Shown here one piece after another: positions 24,731 through 33,723 of a stretch of 64,000 bases of DNA. The notes beneath the pieces were generated by a model. It was not told the DNA's origin. It made no database searches and saw only the letters and a list, made by a program, of their open reading frames with translations. The stretch's first letter is position 1. Every line of letters starts with the position of its first letter. A program made the position numbers and the translations under genes. Source of the stretch: Symsagittifera roscoffensis (taxonomy: Eukaryota; Xenacoelomorpha; Acoela; Convolutidae); NCBI RefSeq assembly GCF_963678635.1, contig NC_087071.1, forward strand, positions 11,423,088 to 11,487,087. The letters run 5' to 3'.

Positions 24731-25156
24731 TTATATTGTTTTTTCGATATTCAATTCAAATTTTGAAATTTCGATCAAAATTTTTCCGATTGGTTCTATT
24801 TCTAACCAGTGAAAAAAGAAATTACCAAAATATAGGTTTTTATCGTTTTCTTTTTGGTATATTGTAGTATAAACAACCGGAAGTCTATTAAATTTGGATA
24901 AACGATCAAAAGATATTCTGACAAATCTGGATTTTGTATTTGTATCAAATTCAAAACAATAATCGAATTGATGTTCCTTATCTCCAATTTCTGTTTCATA
25001 GGCTCTTCCATTGTTTTGTTTTTTACTGATCGACCACCCAATCTGAGTTAACTCTTCAAAATAAAAACATTGTTGATAAATCTGACAGTACTCTTCTTTT
25101 TTGTAATCTCCTCTCCATCTTTTTAACAAAACTATTGAACTTTCTGTGTTTCTATA
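24731..25156 (-). CDS. Unknown 132+ codon ORF, probable 3' exon
   Basis: The open frame lacks a convincing ATG and extends upstream of the TTG at 25,129 to a stop near 25,170, so it is probably a spliced gene's last exon. The product would be a mixed-charge protein with WRGDYKKEEY near the start, FVRISFDRLSKF in the middle and aromatic-rich NLYFGNFFFHWLEIEP near the end. No domain is recognised. Its last roughly 17 codons lie in the terminal inverted repeat, so the same tail is mirrored at 32,562-32,615 without the rest of the gene. No counterpart was found in element A. A convincing upstream exon was not identified. Confidence 0.4.
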   Translation of the reverse strand, partial: YRNTESSIVLLKRWRGDYKKEEYCQIYQQCFYFEELTQIGWSISKKQNNGRAYETEIGDKEHQFDYCFEFDTNTKSRFVRISFDRLSKFNRLPVVYTTIYQKENDKNLYFGNFFFHWLEIEPIGKILIEISKFELNIEKTI

Positions 25157-25169
25157 CTAATTAAAACTA

Positions 25170-25791
25170 ATACCATCTCCATCAACTTCATCTGTCCATC
25201 ACTCTTGTAGTTTTTTGTAGTAGTTCAATTTTAAAATTTGATAAATGTTCAATTCAGACATTGAAAACGCTTTTGATGGAAACATTTTTCTTACTGAAAT
25301 ATATGAAGAAACTTAAAAAACAGGAATTGTTTTATCATTTTTAAATTATTTTGAAATAACAGTCACCGTAAATATTTTTTAATGATTTAGAGTCTAATTG
25401 GTTTCAAGGAAATTCATGTAGCCAATAAAAACCTCAAACTAAGGCAGAAAAAAATTGAAAACAACCAATGAAATTCAAAAAATCTTTAAAAAAAAAATGA
25501 TAATGTTTTCAACTAAATATACATTCTTGTTTGTAATTTTCTTAAATTGAGGCAAAATTTAGCTAAACTTTGATAAAAACAGTTATTAAATAAATTTATC
25601 TGTAATTTCATAAATAAATACTGGAAAATCATTTCATAATTGGTTAGTGTTTTATGTCAATTTCGATAAAATTGTATGTTTTGTCTGACTTTTCCTCAGA
25701 TATTATAGCTCTAAATATACACATTAGTGAGAAAAAATAGTTTTGAACTAATAATATCACAATTACTAAACATGCAAAACATCACAAAGCT
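25170..25791. other. AT-rich spacer, no gene seen
   Basis: No ORF of note. A CCAATCA-like phrase and CCAATGAAATTC occur near 25,464, and the sequence is otherwise low-complexity AT. Confidence 0.5.
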
Positions 25792-26333
25792 TTACTGAGG
25801 TTTACAATTATCAACAAACATGAAGTCTCCCAATATTTGCGACAGTTCTTTGAATTCATTCAAAGTATAGTTGACATATGCAACTTGCTTCAAGTCTTCA
25901 TTTTCCTTTGCAGTGAAGTGTCGAATCTGAATGTAGGGTGGCTTGCTCACGTTGTACCTCTTGATTGTGACACACACCGTCCTCATGTTGTACATTGCTA
26001 TTTCATATACTCGATTACAGATGTCGAGCTCCTGATCCATCGTTGATTCTCTGCCAGATTTGGCTTCATATACAGGTACGAGTCCAAGATTTTTTTAGCA
26101 TCGTGAATAATAGTATTCCGTATTGCGGATATTGCTTCGCCTTCTTTTTCACTAAGATAGACTTGTTGAGACTTTTCAAATTGTCCCAAATCATTTATTT
26201 TTAATAGTTGAAAGCACGGTTCCAAGCATATTTTTCCCTTGTAGGATTTTTGGAACCAAACAAATCTCCCAATTCTTTTTTGATTTTTTGAAAATTCAAT
26301 ATAGTTGGAACTATCAACTTTTCTCGAGTACAT
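25792..26333 (-). CDS. PC4-like ssDNA-binding candidate, frame broken at an A7 run
   Basis: Starts at ATG 26,333. The first frame runs to 25,998. The homologous continuation (EAKSGRE then MDQELDIC) lies in another frame reached at an A7 run (T7 on plus, 26,090-26,096), so one base is apparently missing or two extra. The second half ends at 25,792. That half has VCVTIKRY, then YIQIRHFTAK, then DLKQVAY, then LNEFKELSQIL. This resembles the beta-beta-beta-alpha order of PC4/Sub1 single-strand DNA-binding proteins, where a basic IRxF/Y strand and a C-terminal helix are characteristic. The N-terminal half has no known domain. A decayed homologue lies at 10,650-11,152. PC4 assignment is by motif only. 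The break could be real, a homopolymer error or, less likely, programmed. Confidence 0.5.
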
Positions 26334-26511
26334 TTTGAAGAACGAACTGATCAGATGAGGAGAAATGAGAGAAATGACTTTGAGTTTAAATGAAAATGAA
26401 AGTAAGCAGTTTGAGTCATCGCCATTTCCATATATGGAAGTAGTACCAAATACTATACTATATATAACTACTATATAACTCCACCATTTTCTGCAAAATT
26501 CATTTTTCCCA
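26334..26511. promoter_or_regulatory. Divergent promoter with CArG-like box
   Basis: Only 178 bp separates the start codons of two divergent genes. It holds a perfect CArG-type palindrome CCATATATGG at 26,428-26,437 and TATA-rich runs (tatactatatataactactatataact) at about 26,452-26,478. The latter suit the plus-strand gene starting at 26,512. SRF/MADS binding is inferred from the motif alone. Confidence 0.5.
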
Positions 26512-27111
26512 ATGGCAGCTGCTATGTGTCAAGCTCTTCCCAGCTTTTATTCAGATTATAATTGTAAATCATTGTTTATTTCTGTTTCCAACGTTTTTTA
26601 CGAAAATTACATAGTAACCCAAGATTATTGCGTCTCTACTCACGATTCTTTCTGTTCCTTGGGAAATTGCAAATTTCATATAATTTTAATTGGAACTTCC
26701 TTTAGCCAAATTCTTCAGAGATTAGACAAATATCAATACATATATCAAGAAATTGATTGTCTTTACACTTTGTACAAGCACAGATTCTTTTCGAGTATTG
26801 TCACATCAAGTGGGGAAGTCTTCAATCAGCTTAGTTGTGGAGTGCAGCATAATTTACGATGGAAAGGAGCAGAAAAAACACCAAGCGTATCAAGGAAACG
26901 ACTTGTTCGCAAAAAGTTCAAAAAACATTATCTAAGTTCTAATCAAAAACTTGCATCTACGCTAACTCTTGGTTCAGCATTTTTAGACAGAATTCGTAAA
27001 GTACAAAACTCAAAATATGAACATGATTTGTTAAAAATAATTGACTGTTTTATTGATGGTTATGGATTTGTAAATAGTGATCATGTCAATTTTTCAATAA
27101 AAAACTTCTGA
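26512..27111 (+). CDS. Unknown 199-aa protein, best-preserved core gene
   Basis: A single uninterrupted ORF from a clear ATG, with the divergent promoter directly upstream. The N-terminal half is rich in Cys, Tyr and Phe (CQALPSFYSDYNC, CSLGNCKFHI). The middle is basic (SRKRLVRKKFKKHY), and the C-terminus has LASTLTLGSAFLDRIRKVQ followed by a hydrophobic helix and GYGFVNSD. No family recognised. A split, decayed homologue in element A (8,548-10,425, minus) preserves the order and many residues. A third fragment of the 3' end sits at 28,745-28,925. The basic block could bind nucleic acid or act as a nuclear signal. Conservation in A and B suggests a real element gene. Confidence 0.6.
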   Translation: MAAAMCQALPSFYSDYNCKSLFISVSNVFYENYIVTQDYCVSTHDSFCSLGNCKFHIILIGTSFSQILQRLDKYQYIYQEIDCLYTLYKHRFFSSIVTSSGEVFNQLSCGVQHNLRWKGAEKTPSVSRKRLVRKKFKKHYLSSNQKLASTLTLGSAFLDRIRKVQNSKYEHDLLKIIDCFIDGYGFVNSDHVNFSIKNF

Positions 27112-27179
27112 TATTCCATCTATTTTCTCTCATATGTTTACAAAGTTACCATTAATTACCGAAACAAAAATCACCGTTG

Positions 27180-27490
27180 TCAAAAACATTTGCAAAAAAT
27201 TTTTCAAAAATGTAATAAATATGTAATATTTCTTTTGATTTTCAAAAAGTTGCAAAAATCATTTCAATTTTTTTAACAAGTTGTAAAAAGTGTTTCAATT
27301 TCTTTTTGACAAAATGCGAAAACTGTTTCAACTTTTTTGAGAAGATGCGAAAAGTCTTTTACTTTTTTCGATAAAATGCGAAAAGTGTTTCAATTTTTTC
27401 GACAAAATGCGAAAAGTAATTTACTTTTTTCGACAAAATGCGAAAAGTGTTTCAATTTTTTCTACAAAAAGCTAAAAGTGTGTACAAGAT
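27180..27490. repeat. About 33-bp minisatellite, gene-free spacer
   Basis: About nine degenerate copies of the type ACAAAATGCGAAAAGTGTTTCAATTTTTTCG, best preserved from 27,310 to 27,470. The wording resembles sub-repeats in the 680-bp array downstream (AACAAGTGTGCAAAAATTTTC), so the array may have grown from this kind of unit. The following 27,490-27,730 shows no gene. Confidence 0.7.
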
Positions 27491-27732
27491 GCATTATCGA
27501 TTAGGTAACTTTTTACTTGCGTAAAGTTTTTCCAGTGTTTTTCCGAATTTTTGTACAAAAATTAATCAAATTTTTTAACATGTGTGCGAGTTCGGAGCAC
27601 TTAACTAAGTTCTAATTGTTTTTCAATGGTTTACCTTGAACCTCTCATCTATTCTCATAATTAAATTGAAATTGAAGAAATTAATTACTGAAAACGAAGT
27701 CAAAACCAAACAACTTTTATTTACAAAAACAT

Positions 27733-28287
27733 TTAATCAAAGAGCTGTCGAGCAGCAGAAGAATTCTGGAGGTTCTCTATAGAACGCAGAGCTGGACGAG
27801 GTTGTAGTGGTTGTTGTGGAACTGGAGGTGTCATTGTTTCTGAGAATCCCTCATCTTCATCTATTGTGATGGGGTTTTCGACTGATCCTTCCTCCTCCCA
27901 AGGAAAGAGGATGTCGTCGACTGGTTGAGCCACAAATCTTGAGTCCGGAATCTCGGGATAGTTCATTTCCACATGATCAGAAACTTCCTCCATCATTTGC
28001 ATTGTTCCAAGTTGGTTTTCTGTGATGGGAACTTGCATCATATGATGGTCGCTGAAATCCCTTCGCATCACTTCCACCATGTGCCAGACTTGGATTGGGA
28101 TGTTCATTTGTGCTAGAAAAACTCCAGAGACTGTTTCTCGCACTTGAATTTGTACTAGATCAGGCGAAAATTCTACAGAGTACATAAGGTTGCTGTTTTG
28201 CACTGAGAAGATCATTTTGAGCAATAAGATGACTAAAAGAGCAAAAAACAAAAAAGAACTGAGAGGAGGGGGAACCTTACAATACAT
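27733..28287 (-). CDS. Acidic-tailed protein with candidate SUMO-interaction motif
   Basis: The ORF from ATG 28,287 encodes 184 aa. The likelier start is the internal ATG of MIFSVQNSN, because the upstream part reads GTAAGG...CTTTTAG like an intron, and the homologue in element A begins right after a TTTCTCAG acceptor. If the upstream start is used, the N-terminus is a hydrophobic segment (FLFFALLVILLL) resembling a signal or membrane anchor. Conserved blocks are VSGVFLAQ, QVWHMVEVMRR, ITENQLGTMQMM and EMNYPEIPDSRF. The tail is acidic (PWEEEGSVENPITIDEDEG), with ITI followed by acids in the manner of a SUMO-interaction motif, then Pro/Gln-rich. Function unknown. The truncated homologue at 2,848 supports a real gene. 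Confidence 0.6.
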   Translation of the reverse strand: MYCKVPPPLSSFLFFALLVILLLKMIFSVQNSNLMYSVEFSPDLVQIQVRETVSGVFLAQMNIPIQVWHMVEVMRRDFSDHHMMQVPITENQLGTMQMMEEVSDHVEMNYPEIPDSRFVAQPVDDILFPWEEEGSVENPITIDEDEGFSETMTPPVPQQPLQPRPALRSIENLQNSSAARQLFD

Positions 28288-28396
28288 AAGTTGAAATTCG
28301 GATGTTTAGAGCTGAGAGAGGAGGTAGTTGACGGTAGTTAAGTTGAAAAAAAAATCATTTTTAGTTAAGAGAGAGGGCTACCTTCAACTGGAATGT

Positions 28397-28590
28397 GTGG
28401 GTTTAACCAATGAGAATGAATTTTCCTTATTTGGACTGTAGTCGTGTCCAATTAGATTTTAGTTTCCTTTTATGGAATTCTTATAGAAAACTCGTGTCCA
28501 ATTGGAAACAAAGCTCCATTTTACACATTGTCGTTTCCAATCACAAAAATGTTCATTTTTATTCAAGTTGTCGTATCCAATCAGAGGAAC
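28397..28590. promoter_or_regulatory. CCAAT-type cluster upstream of the acidic-tail gene
   Basis: Four copies of GTCGTnTCCAATnnnA begin at 28,441, about 28,491, 28,530 and 28,570, plus AACCAATGAGAATG at about 28,405. They lie 110-300 bp upstream of the minus-strand gene at 27,733-28,287. The equivalent position in element A (2,460-2,760) has the same type of repeats. NF-Y-like control is inference. Confidence 0.5.
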
Positions 28591-28689
28591 CATTTAAGGA
28601 CTTAAGTCATCCAAATAAGTAAAAATATACACAAAAGCAATCGCAAAAAAAAATGACAAAAAGTTGTTTGCTGTAAAAATAAGAAATAT

Positions 28690-28741
28690 TGCCGATATGA
28701 GTAACAAAAGAAGGAAAATTAATCAAAGTAGCATCTCTGCA
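28690..28741 (+). repeat. Direct repeat flanking the 680-bp array, left
   Basis: ATTGCCGATATGAGTAACAA followed by AAGAAGGAAAATTAATCAAAGTAGCA recurs with few changes at 31,553-31,602, on the far side of the tandem array. Confidence 0.7.
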
Positions 28742-28744
28742 ATT

Positions 28745-28925
28745 TTTTCATTTCTGATCAGGAACTTGCGTCCACTCAGACTCTTGAATCTACTTTTTTG
28801 GAAAGGATTCGAAAAGTTCAAAACTCAAAGTATGTGACTGATTTGTTGAAAATTGTTGATTAATTTATTGATGGTTTTGGTACCGTAAATAGTGAGCGTA
28901 TCGATTTTTCTATTAATAATTGAAT
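28745..28925 (+). pseudogene. 3' fragment of the 199-aa gene family
   Basis: Reads ELASTQTLESTFLERIRKVQ and then a continuation similar to the C-terminus of the 26,512-27,111 protein. An in-frame TAA falls where that protein has Cys, and the original stop codon position is conserved. The N-terminal three quarters are absent. It abuts the 680-bp array, so it may mark the point where the array expanded within an older gene copy. Confidence 0.6.
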
Positions 28926-28953
28926 TTTTGTTAATAAAAATCTTGTCAAAATT

Positions 28954-31535
28954 GTTTTTATTTAAATCAAGAGTTTTTCAGATGCTAATTTTGGTTTGAT
29001 TTTTTCAACAGGTTTGCAAAAATTTAATTAAACTTTTTTACAAGATGCAAAAATTGTTTTGGTTTTTTCAACAAGTGTGCAAAAATTTTCAACAAAATTT
29101 TGTGTTAGATGCAAGCTTTTTCGTGACTTTTTTGAAAACAAATGCAAAAATTTAACTTATTTTTTCTTATTCATTTGCAAAAATTGCAAAAATTTTTTGT
29201 AAAAAAACTTGTTAAATTAATGCTAAAAAATATTCATAATTGCTGACTTTGAGTACTATTCCCTATCTTAATACATTGTTTTTCCAATATTTTGATCAAT
29301 CTACATGCAAAAAAGAGATTTTTTTTATGATCAAAATTAAAACGAAGATTTTCATTTTATTTAATTATTAACAGTGCAAGAAAATCTTCTTTCAGTTTTC
29401 TTTAAAATGCGAAAATATTTAATGAAATTTTTCTTAATTTGCGAGATTTTCTTTGATTTTTTTAACAAGTGTGCAAAAAAATAATGAAAAGTTTTGCATG
29501 GTGCAAAAATTAATGTAAAGTTTTTAACATGCTTGCAAAAATTGGTTTAATTTTTTTGCCATCTTTCTAACAAAATTCTATAAAAGTACTAACCAGAAGC
29601 ATAATTAGTTTTTTGCATTGTTTTTGTGTTGTTTTTATTTAAATCAAGAGTTTTTTCGCAAGATGCTAATTTTGGTTTGATTTTTTCAACAGGTTTGCAA
29701 AAATTTAATTAAACTTTTTTACCAGATGCAAAAATTGTTTTGGTTTTTTCAACAAGTGTGCAAAAATTTTCAACAAAATTTTGTGTTAGATGCAAGCTTT
29801 TTCGTGACTTTTTTGAAAACAAATGCAAAAATTTAACTTATTTTTTCTTATTCATTTGCAAAAATTGCAAAAATTTTTTGTAAAAAAACTTGTTAAATTA
29901 ATGCTAAAAAATATTCATAATTGCTGACTTTGAGTACTATTCCCTATCTTAATACATTGTTTTTCCAATATTTTGATCAATCTACATGCAAAAAAGAGAT
30001 TTTTTTATGATCAAAATTAAAACAAAGATTTTCATTTTATTTAATTATTAACAGTGCAAGAAAATCTTCTTTCAGTTTTCTTTAAAATGCGAAAATATTT
30101 AATGAAATTTTTCTTAATTTGCGAGATTTTCTTTGATTTTTTTAACAAGTGTGCAAAAAAATTATGAAAAGTTTTGCATGGTGCAAAAATTAATGTAAAG
30201 TTTTTAACATGCTTGCAAAAATTGGTTTAATTTTTTTGCCATCTTTCTAACAAAATTCTATAAAAGTATTAACTAGAAGCATAATTAGTTTTTTGCATTG
30301 TTTTTGTGTTGTTTTTATTTAAATCAAGAGTTTTTTCGCAAGATGCTAATTTTGGTTTGATTTTTTCAACACGTTTGCAAAAATTTAATTAAACTTTTTT
30401 ACAAGATGCAAAAATTGTTTTGGTTTTTTCCACAAGTGTGCAAAAATTTTCAACAAAATTTTGTGTTAGATGCAAGTTTTTTCGTGATTTTTTTGAAAAC
30501 AAATCCAAAAATCTAACTTATTTTTTCATATTCATTTGCAAAAACTGCAAAAATTTTTTGTGAAAAACTTGTTAAATTAATGCTAAAAAATATTCATAAT
30601 TGCTGACTTTGAGTACTATTCCCTATCTTAATACATTGTTTTCCCAATTTTTTTGATCAATCTACATGCAAAAAAGAGATTTTTTATGATCAAAATTAAA
30701 ACAAAGATTTTCATTTTATTTAATTATTAACAGTGCAAGAAAATCTTCTTTCAGTTTTCTTTAAAATGCGAAAATGTTTAATAAAAATTTTCTTAATTTG
30801 CGAGATTTTCTTTGATTTTTTCAACAAGTGTGCAAAAAAATTATGAAAAGTTTTGCATGGTGCAAAAATTATTGTAAAGTTTTTAACATGCTTGCAAAAA
30901 TTGGTTTAATTTTTTTGCCATCTTTCTAACAAAATTCTATAAAAGAATTAACCAGAAGCATAATTAGTTTTTTGCATTGTTTTTGTGTTGTTTTTATTTA
31001 AATCAAGAGTTTTTTCGCAAGATGCTAATTTTGGTTTGATTTTTTCAACACGTTTGCAAAAATTTAATTAAACTTTTTTACAAGATGCAAAAATTGTTTT
31101 GGTTTTTTCAACAAGTGTGCAAAAATTTTCAACAAAATTTTGTGTTAGATGCAAGTTTTTTCGTGATTTTTTTGAAAACAAATGCAAAAATCTAACTTAT
31201 TTTTTCATATTCATTTGCAAAAACTGCAAAAATTTTTTGTGAAAAACTTGTTAAATTAATGCTAAAAAATATTCATAATTGCTGACTTTGAGTACTATTC
31301 CCTATCTTAATACATTGTTTTCCCAATTTTTTTGATCAATCTACATGCAAAAAAGAGATTTTTTATGATCAAAATTAAAACAAAGATTTTCATTTTATTT
31401 AATTATTAACAGTGCAAGAAAATCTTCTTTCAGTTTTCTTTAAAATGCGAAAATGTTTAATGAAAATTTTCTTAATTTGCGAGATTTTCTTTGATTTTTT
31501 CAACAAGTGTGCAAAAAAATTATGAAAAATTTTGC
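28954..31535. repeat. 680-bp tandem array, about 3.8 copies
   Basis: Units begin at the phrase GTTTTTATTTAAATCAAGAG at 28,954, 29,631, 30,311 and 30,990, so the period is 677-680 bp. The last copy breaks off at about 31,535. Copies are very similar and therefore recent. Each contains CTATTCCCTATCTTAATACATTG once (29,257, 29,938, 30,617 and 31,296), the same motif found three times at each tip of the element. Each also has many short TGCAAAAATT / TTTTTTCAACAAGTG sub-repeats. No ORF. A related array in element A has opposite orientation. Confidence 0.9.
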
Positions 31536-31552
31536 ATGGTATCCAATTGCCG

Positions 31553-31602
31553 ATATAAGTAACAAAAGAAGAAAAATTAATAAAAGTAGCAACTTTGCTA
31601 GT
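31553..31602 (+). repeat. Direct repeat flanking the 680-bp array, right
   Basis: Partner of 28,690-28,741. The two repeats bracket the array plus the pseudogene fragment, as though the whole block had been inserted or duplicated between them. Confidence 0.7.
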
Positions 31603-31609
31603 CTTCTCA

Positions 31610-32199
31610 TCAAGTTAACTGAATTTTTTGTATATAATCGATGAGAAATTGCTGATTTTTCAGCAGATATTCAAGTTCTTTAATTTTGATGTAGATTTGA
31701 GATGATAACTCAAAGTTGATGAATTTTTCAAAGCAAATCTCTGGAAATCTGATACCAAACCTGATCATGCAAGATTTTGAACTTTGAAAGTCCTTAAAAA
31801 AATGGAGGAATAAAGCACTTTGCTGGGGAATTTTAACAAATTTGGGAGTTGGATATGGAATAAAAAGAGTCTTTGAAATATTATCGTACGATTTTTTTAT
31901 CAACTTCAAATTTTCTAAAATAAATAAAATTTCTTTTCTAGTCAAGTGTAACTCAGCTGTAAGTTTATAGCTTTGATAAGCAATATGTGAATCAAAAGTA
32001 AACTCTTTGATTGAGTAAGTTTCTCTAAAGAGACCTTTACTTAGTCGGAGAACTCTATTTTGGACAACATAAACGTCCAAAAAATAGTGAAAAAAGTAAG
32101 AATCTACATCTATTTCATCAATAAGGAAATCACACGGAATATTTTCTTTTTTCTTGTAGAGTAATTCGAGGAAGTTCAAATGCTTTTTGATTGAAATTC
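31610..32199 (-). CDS. Unknown 189+ codon ORF, probably missing a first exon
   Basis: The open frame runs from a stop near 32,203 down to 31,610. The only early start-like codon is TTG at 32,179, so the true N-terminus is likely in an upstream exon within or beyond 32.2-32.5 kb. The predicted protein is rich in Phe, Ile, Leu and Lys. It includes IPCDFLIDEIDVDSYFFHYF early, LHLTRKEILFILENLKLIKK in the middle and LEYLLKNQQFLIDYIQKIQL at the end, mostly predicted helix. No family recognised. A decayed homologue is at 1,785-2,336. The TGACGTCA array just upstream may drive it. Confidence 0.5.
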
Positions 32200-32296
32200 T
32201 TCAAAAATGAATATTTTGGATCCAAAGTTATGACTAGAAACAGCTTAGTTCTGATTGGTTGAGAATTTTTCTGGAAAATTCTAGAACTTTCAAAGG

Positions 32297-32532
32297 AATG
32301 ACGTCATTACCATAATAGAAAAATTGTGTGGGTGTTGACGTCATTTCTATTTCTAGAATAACGTCATTATCATAAAAGGAACATTGCGTGGGTGGTGACG
32401 TCACTTCTAAATATAGAATGACGTCATTACCATAAAAGGAAAATTGCGTAGGCGGTGACGTCACTTCTATTCAAAGAATGACGTCAATACCATAAAAGGA
32501 TAATTGCGTAGGCGTCACTGTTAGTATAAATA
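32297..32532. promoter_or_regulatory. CRE-type enhancer array (60 bp x 4) with TATA box
   Basis: Four 60-bp units carry six perfect TGACGTCA palindromes at 32,299, 32,336, 32,396, 32,419, 32,456 and 32,479. A TAACGTCA variant sits at 32,359. The last unit is cut short, and a TATAAATA box follows at 32,525-32,532, in place for plus-strand transcription into the right arm and its zinc-finger gene. CRE sites work in either direction, so the minus-strand ORF at 31.6-32.2 kb is also a plausible target. TGACGTCA is the classic CREB/ATF bZIP site; actual binding is inference. The array lies just inside the arm border and has no copy on the left side. Confidence 0.75.
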
Positions 32533-32789
32533 CACCTATATTATTGGGTTAAATCATTCACAAATTTTGATCGAAATTTCAAAACTTGATTTGAATATCG
32601 AAAAAACAATATAAAATAGACGAGAAATCTCATTTATCACACTTCAAATCTTAGTTATGTTGGAAAAATTCAATAAATTTATTGATTAAGAAGTTTAATA
32701 AACATAGTCTGTTTCTGATCTACAAGGTTTTTTAAAATCTGTGATTACTTCATTCTGATTGGTTATTAACACAAATAATATCTGTGAAA

Positions 32790-33060
32790 GTATCCTCAAA
32801 ATCTACAAATTTTGAAGAAATTGTTGAAAAATTCATGAGAAAAAGAGCTCAACTCTGATTGGTTGACATTAAATTTCTTGAAAATTTCATGACTTTTGAA
32901 GCTCAATTCTGATAGGTTGACATTGAATTTGTTGAAAGTTACATGACTATTGAAGCTCAATTCTGATTGGTTCATATCAGAAAAGATAAAACTTTCCTTG
33001 TAATTAATGCTTGCTTCTGATTGGTTGATACTTTTAAAAACTCCATGGTTAGAATGCATG
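32790..33060. repeat. 54-bp CCAATCAGA tandem repeat, right arm
   Basis: Mirror image of the left-arm repeat, reading TTCTGATTGGTTGA at 54-bp spacing. It lies between the TATA box at 32,525 and the zinc-finger start at 33,243, so it would be in the leader or intron of a transcript from the CRE-type promoter, or act as a CCAAT promoter itself. Confidence 0.6.
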
Positions 33061-33242
33061 ATTTTTATTTCAGCTAGGCTAAATAGCATATCCATTCTGA
33101 TTTTCTGTCTCGTTAAAAACAATTGGTTAATAAGTTTGCTGTTTTTATTTACCTTTATTCATTTTTTGAGGCTATTCAACTCACCTTATCTAAAAATTTG
33201 GTACATTTTAAATCTCCCATTTAATTTTTCATTACTATTGAG

Positions 33243-33723
33243 ATGCCTTCACTCAATAGAAACGAAAGAGTTGCATGTCTTGAATGTGGCAGGGATTACA
33301 CTCACAAAGATGCATCAAGACATCGTAGAACATGTGGTGTTTTGAAGTGTTCTAATTGTAATTTTTATATTTATAGCAGCGAGGAACTCGCTAATCATTT
33401 CAAGAAGAAGCATTCTCAGCATAATAATAAATTATGTGCTCAGCAGACTCCAAACACACTTCAGGAAAAGGTAAAACTTTTAATTTTTTTTTTTGAAAAA
33501 CTTAGAAATTACTATGATTATTACTTTTTACTGAATCTGGAAAGTCTCAGCAATTGTAACATATCTAGTTAGTAATTATACAGTGTTTTCGTTACTTTAC
33601 CTGAACTGTCATTTATTTTTTTATTCAAAGGTTTTGATTGATGTTAAAGACAGCAAAAATCGAGTTCAAATCGTCGTGAAGCTTTCCATGGAACTCGATC
33701 CGAAAACTTTTAATCAACAGTAA
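33243..33723 (+). CDS. Two-exon C2H2 zinc-finger protein, 106 aa, intact arm copy
   Basis: Exon 1 is 33,243-33,470 (76 codons from ATG) and exon 2 is 33,631-33,723 (30 codons and stop). The donor is AAG|GTAAAA, the acceptor TTATTCAAAG|GTT, phase 0. Two zinc fingers are visible: CLECGRDYTHKDASRHRRTC (Cys2-His-Cys, residues 12-31) and CSNC...HFKKKH (Cys2-His2, residues 36-57). Exon 2 (DSKNRVQIVVKLSMELDPKTF) is conserved in every copy in the window, including decayed ones, so it is functionally important. Likely a small nucleic-acid-binding protein of the element; whether it is a regulator or a transposition factor is unknown. The left-arm twin has a one-base deletion. Confidence 0.75.

Larger units (their letters stand above)
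17732..24783 (+). repeat. Left terminal inverted repeat of element B
   Basis: Inverted relative to 32,562-36,663. Sampled lines of the inner part (for example the finger exon region) match exactly, while outer lines differ by a few bases per 60. This arm is longer because its outer 3 kb is duplicated in tandem. The inner border falls inside the 3' end of the minus-strand ORF at 24,731-25,129, so the mirrored arm carries a copy of that gene's last codons. Confidence 0.85.

Noticed and set aside
28954-31535. CRISPR-like array
   Set aside because: Units are 680 bp without short repeats separated by unique spacers, and the context is a eukaryotic transposable element.
32234-32464. 76-codon minus-strand ORF with repeated TSPPTQ
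   Set aside because: It is the 60-bp TGACGTCA enhancer array read as protein.
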